Below are positions 59,988 to 64,000 of a stretch of DNA of 64,000 nt, in pieces. Numbering within the stretch: position 1 is the stretch's first letter; each line of letters begins with the position of its first letter. The translations under genes were made by a program, and so were the position numbers. Location of the stretch: contig CAJJDN010000023.1 in NCBI GenBank assembly GCA_905182985.1, forward strand, positions 376,598-440,597. Reading direction: 5' to 3'. The stretch comes from Paramecium sonneborni (Eukaryota > Ciliophora > Oligohymenophorea > Peniculida > Parameciidae). The notes beneath the pieces were generated by a model that was not told where the DNA came from, made no database searches, and saw only the letters and a program-made list of their open reading frames with translations.

Positions 59988-62119
59988 ATGTATATGAAAA
60001 TAAAGTAAGCAATAAAATAATTCGATCTCTTTGGAGTAGAGCTTAACTTAAATATGTAGTAAAAAGACAAATTTAAAACAGCATTTGGTGGAGTATCATC
60101 AATAGTTATGATACTATTGTTAAGTTTCATTTTTATCAACAGACTCATAAATATTGTTACAAAGACTGATTATACAGTATTTATAAATATATGATTTTTT
60201 AGATTAAGGTACAAACATTATAGAATGCGAATCCTAAACACAGTACTATGAACATTTAAAATTTTATGCTAGCAATAAGGATAGAAGATCCTCTTTAAAA
60301 ATTTTATTAAAATAAAAAAAAAACTCGCTTTTCAATAAGAATGCATTAGTATATCTAATAAACATAAGATGATGGTTCAAAAATTAAAGAATCATTAAGT
60401 TAATTTAAATTAGAATAATGTACTAATGAGCACTTTAGTGATATCGATTTTAAATCTAATCCCTATCTATAAAAACAGCTTTAATTTTATTTATGTTTGC
60501 CTTTAAGTTTTGAGCTATAGTTACAAGGAGGTTATAACAGCGAAACATTATTATATCCTAAATTGTTAATTTAAATGTGTAGAAATGAAGAAAACTGTTA
60601 TTCTGACAAAGAGATTGAAGAAGCATAATTAAATGAAAATACAACAATTACTCTGTCTTCTCTTATTAAATCATCCTTGTTTCTTTCTAATTCTACAGAT
60701 AATAATTTATATTAGTACATAAATTCTGACTTTTACCTTTCGTCAAATTTATAATAATCTTTATATGCAGACTTATTTTTTTAAAACAATAAGGCTTAGA
60801 TAGATGAAAATTTATTTAGTTTGATGACTGATTCAAAAGAAATGGAATATTGGTCCTTTTCTCTAAATGATAATCGATAATTTAATGTATTGAAAATATT
60901 TATTATTTTTTAGAAATAAATTGTAAAAACATCTTCTTTATTTGAAATAAATTTAAGAATAAGTTAATAGCATTAAATTACTACTAAAACTGCATATAGA
61001 TTAGATTAATTTATTTCATATATAGGAGGAATATTGAAGTTCTTTACTGCAATATTTGGATTATTTGCTATTAAGTATAATTTATTATCAATGAGAATAT
61101 CTTTGGCAAATATTCTTTATGATTTTAATGTGCCTTATTAAAATGATGGTAAGTTATATTTTTCATATGATCGATTATTGAATTTTATTTAATATAAGAT
61201 AAATAGAGTAGATGAGCTGCTTGCAAAACTTAAGACTTATACATTTTAAGTCGTTAAATTAAGTCATATTACTAGAATGTGGAGTAGCATTTCATCAAAT
61301 TAAAAATTATAAAAATAAGAATAATTGTTAGAATAAGATGAAGTAGCTGAATAAAAAATTACTTAGGATGATATTCATTAATATACTTAAAAATTAATAG
61401 AGTATAAAGAGAATTTCATTTATGATTTAGTATAAAAAATTTTAGATACAAAAAAATAATTGAGATTGGATTTAAAATTTTATGTTTCTTTAGTATTCTC
61501 TTGTTCTTGTTTTAAAAAAATTTGGATGAAAAGATAGCTTTTGATTTAATGTGATTAAATGATTAAAAAAGATTTAGATATAATTACTATATTAAGTAAA
61601 ATTCAATAAATTGATAAATTAAAATAAACATTACTTGATTAAAATTAAGTTTCTGTTTTTAATTATACTCCAAAACCTGTCGTTTTTATTGGAAAAAATT
61701 ATTAGATTGTCACTGAAGATTAATCTAGACCTAATAATTTAATAACTTAAACTAATAAATAGAAGAGAGATAGAATGATCAATAAAAGAATAAGATTTAA
61801 TACATCTAAAAAATTCTTAAAAATTTATGATTCTTATCTAAAATTAAAAGAAAATAGTAATGAAGTAAATTATCGTCTTACTTAAATGCTTGGTCCTACA
61901 TTAGAATTAATATTCAAAAAGTATCATGAAATCTAAATTGCCTTTCAATTAAAAGAAGATTTAATCAATAAATAATTAAGTGAAGAATTGAAATAAAAAA
62001 TATCAGAACAAACTATTTTAGATAGTAATTAAAGAATAGATTCTAAAATAGAAATTCATAAATATATTAAACCTAAAATGATACATGATGATGGAGAAGA
62101 AATATGTTATGATGTTTGA
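59988..62119 (+). CDS. Two-TM ciliate-type membrane protein, 701 aa
   Basis: One 26-nt intron. The N-terminus MYMKIKQAIKQFDLFGVELN is followed by KFKTAFGGVSSIVMILLLSF IFINRL, a first membrane helix at residues ~28-55 (the motif is split here for length). A large presumably extracytoplasmic loop of ~260 residues follows, with few Cys (YLCLPLSF, QMCRNEENCYSD). A second membrane region sits near FISYIGGILKFFTAIFGLFA. The C-terminal ~330 residues are charged, helical and include LRLDLKFYVSLVFSCSCFKK. FGG near TM1 and YIGGILKFF at TM2 are the most conserved-looking points. I recall a large ciliate family with this layout but no known function. Confidence 0.7.
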
Positions 62120-62191
62120 TCAATAAACTTAAAAATAAATAAATTATATAATTTGTAATTTCTATAATATTTTTTATAATTTTAATTAACA

Positions 62192-62625
62192 ATGCCACCT
62201 AAAAAGAAAAAATCTAAAAAGTCAAAAAAGTCAAAAAAGAAGGAAGAATATTTACCTTCTATATTCAATATTCCTTAGTATGAGAATCCAGATATTGTTA
62301 CTCCAAAAGTGGACTTAATAATAAAATTGGTACATCCTGTAACCGATCTTTTCACATTAAAAATTAGAGTATTTCAAATATTTTTATAAAAGGTGCAAAT
62401 ATCAACAAGAGTAGAATAAATCCATGAAGAAATTTCTAAAATGCATTAAGGTGCTATTTCTGGAATATCAGTATGCCGTGATAGATTTAGTCCTGAAGAT
62501 GTTAAAACTCCATTTTATTATAGGTATTGGATCCAAAAAAGACTCTTGAACAATGTGGTATTTTTGATGGAGAAATTAAGTTACTGTATGATTACAAACC
62601 TATTGTTGGTCCACTTTTAAAATGA
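62192..62625 (+). CDS. Ubiquitin-like-fold protein with Lys-rich N-terminus
   Basis: 128 aa after two introns (24 and 23 nt, the second with a GTT donor). The N-terminus MPPKKKKSKKSKKSKKKEEY is a lysine tract. The rest looks like a beta-grasp: VDLIIKLVHPVTDLFTLKI, VQISTRVEQIHEEISKMHQG, ISGISVCRDRF, DPKKTLEQCGIFDGEIKLLY, ending DYKPIVGPLLK. The L-x2-C-G-I-x-D-G-E pattern is the usual UBL turn before the last strand. Conjugation is unlikely because no GG end is present. Known flagellar UBL proteins have similar form, but I do not name one. Confidence 0.6.
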
Positions 62626-62758
62626 ATATTTAGGTTAACTTATCAAAAATAAATTTTCATTCTTTTTATCAATATATATAATAATATATTTGGATTTTTA
62701 TAATTAAAATATAGAAAAGAAACTGATTAGAAAATGATTAAATATTGTATATAATTCA
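62626..62758. other. Convergent spacer
   Basis: 133 bp, A/T rich, between two convergent stops. Confidence 0.5.
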
Positions 62759-63090
62759 TCAATTTTATTCTTATAAGGCAGCTTATAACTATATGTATAG
62801 ATATCCTTAATTACTTCTTTTTTTAATTCAGCTATTTCTCTTTTTAATCTAATATTTTCATCTTTCATTTTTTCATATTCTAATTTTAATTTATCCACAT
62901 CAATATCAACTGGAGATCCTAAATACTTTTTTACATAACTAAATTAATTTAGAATTTACTCTATGGCATTATTTGGTTTTTCAGGTTCTTCATATAATCC
63001 AACTAAAACTCTTGTCAATTAATCAATCACTCCTGCCTTTTCTAAATACTTTCTAAATTCTTCTTTCTTTGAATCAGTTGTCTATGGCAT
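62759..63090 (-). CDS. MYCBP: MYCBP / AMY-1 homologue
   Basis: 101 aa after one 26-nt intron; human MYCBP is 103. DSKKEEFRKYLEKAGVIDQL, TRVLVGLYEEPEKPNNAIEQ and the C-terminal coiled coil VDKLKLEYEKMKDENIRLKR, EIAELKKELQAALQEQN match the family along the full length; LYEEPEKPN is diagnostic. In protists with cilia MYCBP homologues are known flagellar proteins associated with A-kinase anchoring (radial spoke/central-pair contexts). The intron sits between EIAELKKE and LQAAL. Confidence 0.93.
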
Positions 63091-63454
63091 ATTATTATTG
63101 ATACTTAAAAGCTCATTAATTTGAATAAAATAAATATTAATTCAATTTTTCTTTCTAATTTTATGAATTATATCATGAAAAGGAATTTTGATAAATTATG
63201 ATAAAATAATTATCATTATAATTTATTATAGATGACATCTTGTATTATAAAAGTTTAAAGTATTAAAATTATAAGATTAATATCTGAAAACAATTGAAAT
63301 TATAGAATTAAGAATACTTAATAAAATTATAGAATTAAGAATACTTAAAGAAATTAATAATATTAGTATTTAATATATTTATTTTTATATATTTAAATAT
63401 AAATTTTACAACATTATAAGTATATCTTTTATAGATATTAGAATTTTATCTACT
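63091..63454. other. Spacer, nothing recognised
   Basis: 364 bp, A/T rich, with a short imperfect tandem repeat around 63,296-63,350 (AATTATAGAATTAAGAATAC twice). Confidence 0.5.
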
Positions 63455-64000
63455 TCAATATTTATTAATCTAATAGTTTCTTTTAGTTAAGTAAAAAATA
63501 CTAAAAAAAATGTATTTAATTCCATCAATGTATATTAAAACGAGAGTAAATTGTTAATATCCATTTGAAATTAAAAATTGTTTGTTTATAATTTTTTCAT
63601 TAAAATTTAATAGTATTAAGATAACTGGAGTGAACATGACTATCTCAATTGTTTTAAGTATAAAGCTAGTAACAATATATGTTTTAAGTCCATTTTTTAG
63701 GGATTTTAATTAAAAGTAAGATAATTCATTAGGAGTTAATAAATAGATCAAAAGCTATTTAATATTGAATTGAGATGATTCATTTCGCCAATCATACCAT
63801 TCTTTTGATGCTTCTTCGATTATATTTTTATTAGTAAAATTTTATCTAAATAATACAATTATCATCAAAATTGGTTGATTTCTGTATAAATGTAATTTTC
63901 TAAATAACATTCTAATTAAACTTAGAAAAAAGTAAAACCTTGGTATTAATATTAAGTAATATAATAGAATCCTACCATCGCTGTCTTTTTCAGCTAATAG
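63455..64000 (-). CDS. Multi-pass membrane protein, partial (5' end outside window)
   Basis: 182 codons open to the window edge, ending at TGA 63455. Reading starts LLAEKDSDGRILLYYLILIP, followed by hydrophobic helices (RFYFFLSLI, PILMIIVLFRQ), a soluble loop NIIEEASKEWYDWRNESSQF, QLLIYLLTPNELSYF, another helix VTSFILKTIEIVMFTPVILI, and LVLIYIDGIKYIFFSIFYL before NYQINKY. At least four membrane segments. Family not recognised. The frame covers 546 nt without TGA in spite of T-rich content. Confidence 0.6.

Overview
The window looks like macronuclear genomic DNA of a ciliate close to Paramecium. Three signs support this. Conserved proteins read through many in-frame TAA and TAG codons, which stand for glutamine, and end only at TGA. 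Nearly every conserved gene is cut by tiny introns, mostly 20-30 nt, usually GTA...TAG or GTA...AAG. The DNA is very A/T rich and genes are packed on both strands with short spacers. Conventional ORF calls with TAA/TAG as stops therefore mostly return shadows, so genes here were read with TGA as the sole stop and splices chosen to restore family alignments. Coordinates are for the unspliced CDS including stop.

Three single-N positions (6566, 15664, 25798) each sit between two apparently identical direct copies of 1,207, 1,129 and 1,115 bp. They look like unmerged contig-end overlaps, so the true locus is probably about 3.45 kb shorter; the duplicated CDS copies are listed but flagged.

Layout. 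1-2.4 kb: a partial secreted Cys-rich protein, a rhodanese, and a GW/WG plus RGG protein resembling Argonaute-hook/Nowa-type factors. 2.4-4.0 kb: no supported gene, with a G12 tract. 4.0-7.8 kb: uroporphyrinogen decarboxylase and a PTEN/auxilin-type phosphatase, divergent with 13 bp between start codons. 7.9-17.7 kb: a small ORF, a tyrosine-aminotransferase-like enzyme, a helix-turn-helix protein, a protein kinase broken by an in-frame TGA, H2A.Z with an unusual overlapping upstream ORF, a coiled-coil gene and a Ser/Gln-rich protein. 18.3-28.7 kb, all minus: a YANK-like kinase, an unrecognised 1,253-aa protein, an RPA1-like OB-fold protein, cystinosin, and a damaged ERI1-like exonuclease. 29.5-37.5 kb: coiled-coil and small proteins, a MAP kinase and an AGC kinase (divergent, 25 bp apart), prolidase, a kelch protein and a small membrane protein. 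38.9-47.4 kb: ribosomal P1, a PWI splicing factor, a small membrane protein, an ADCK/UbiB kinase, ribosomal eL8 and a coiled coil. 47.9-64 kb: alpha-COP, a zinc-finger coiled coil, a dual-specificity pseudophosphatase with a long Gln/Asn tail, a coiled coil, katanin p80, a two-TM ciliate-type protein, a ubiquitin-like protein, MYCBP, and a membrane protein running off the right edge.

Genes are unrelated housekeeping, signalling, trafficking and cytoskeletal functions with no operon logic. The most interesting points are the GW/RGG protein, the H2A.Z/upstream ORF arrangement, the kinase with internal TGA, the Cys-to-Ser pseudophosphatase, the RPA1 paralogue and the broken ERI1-like gene. All identifications are from reading the sequence; no database search was run.
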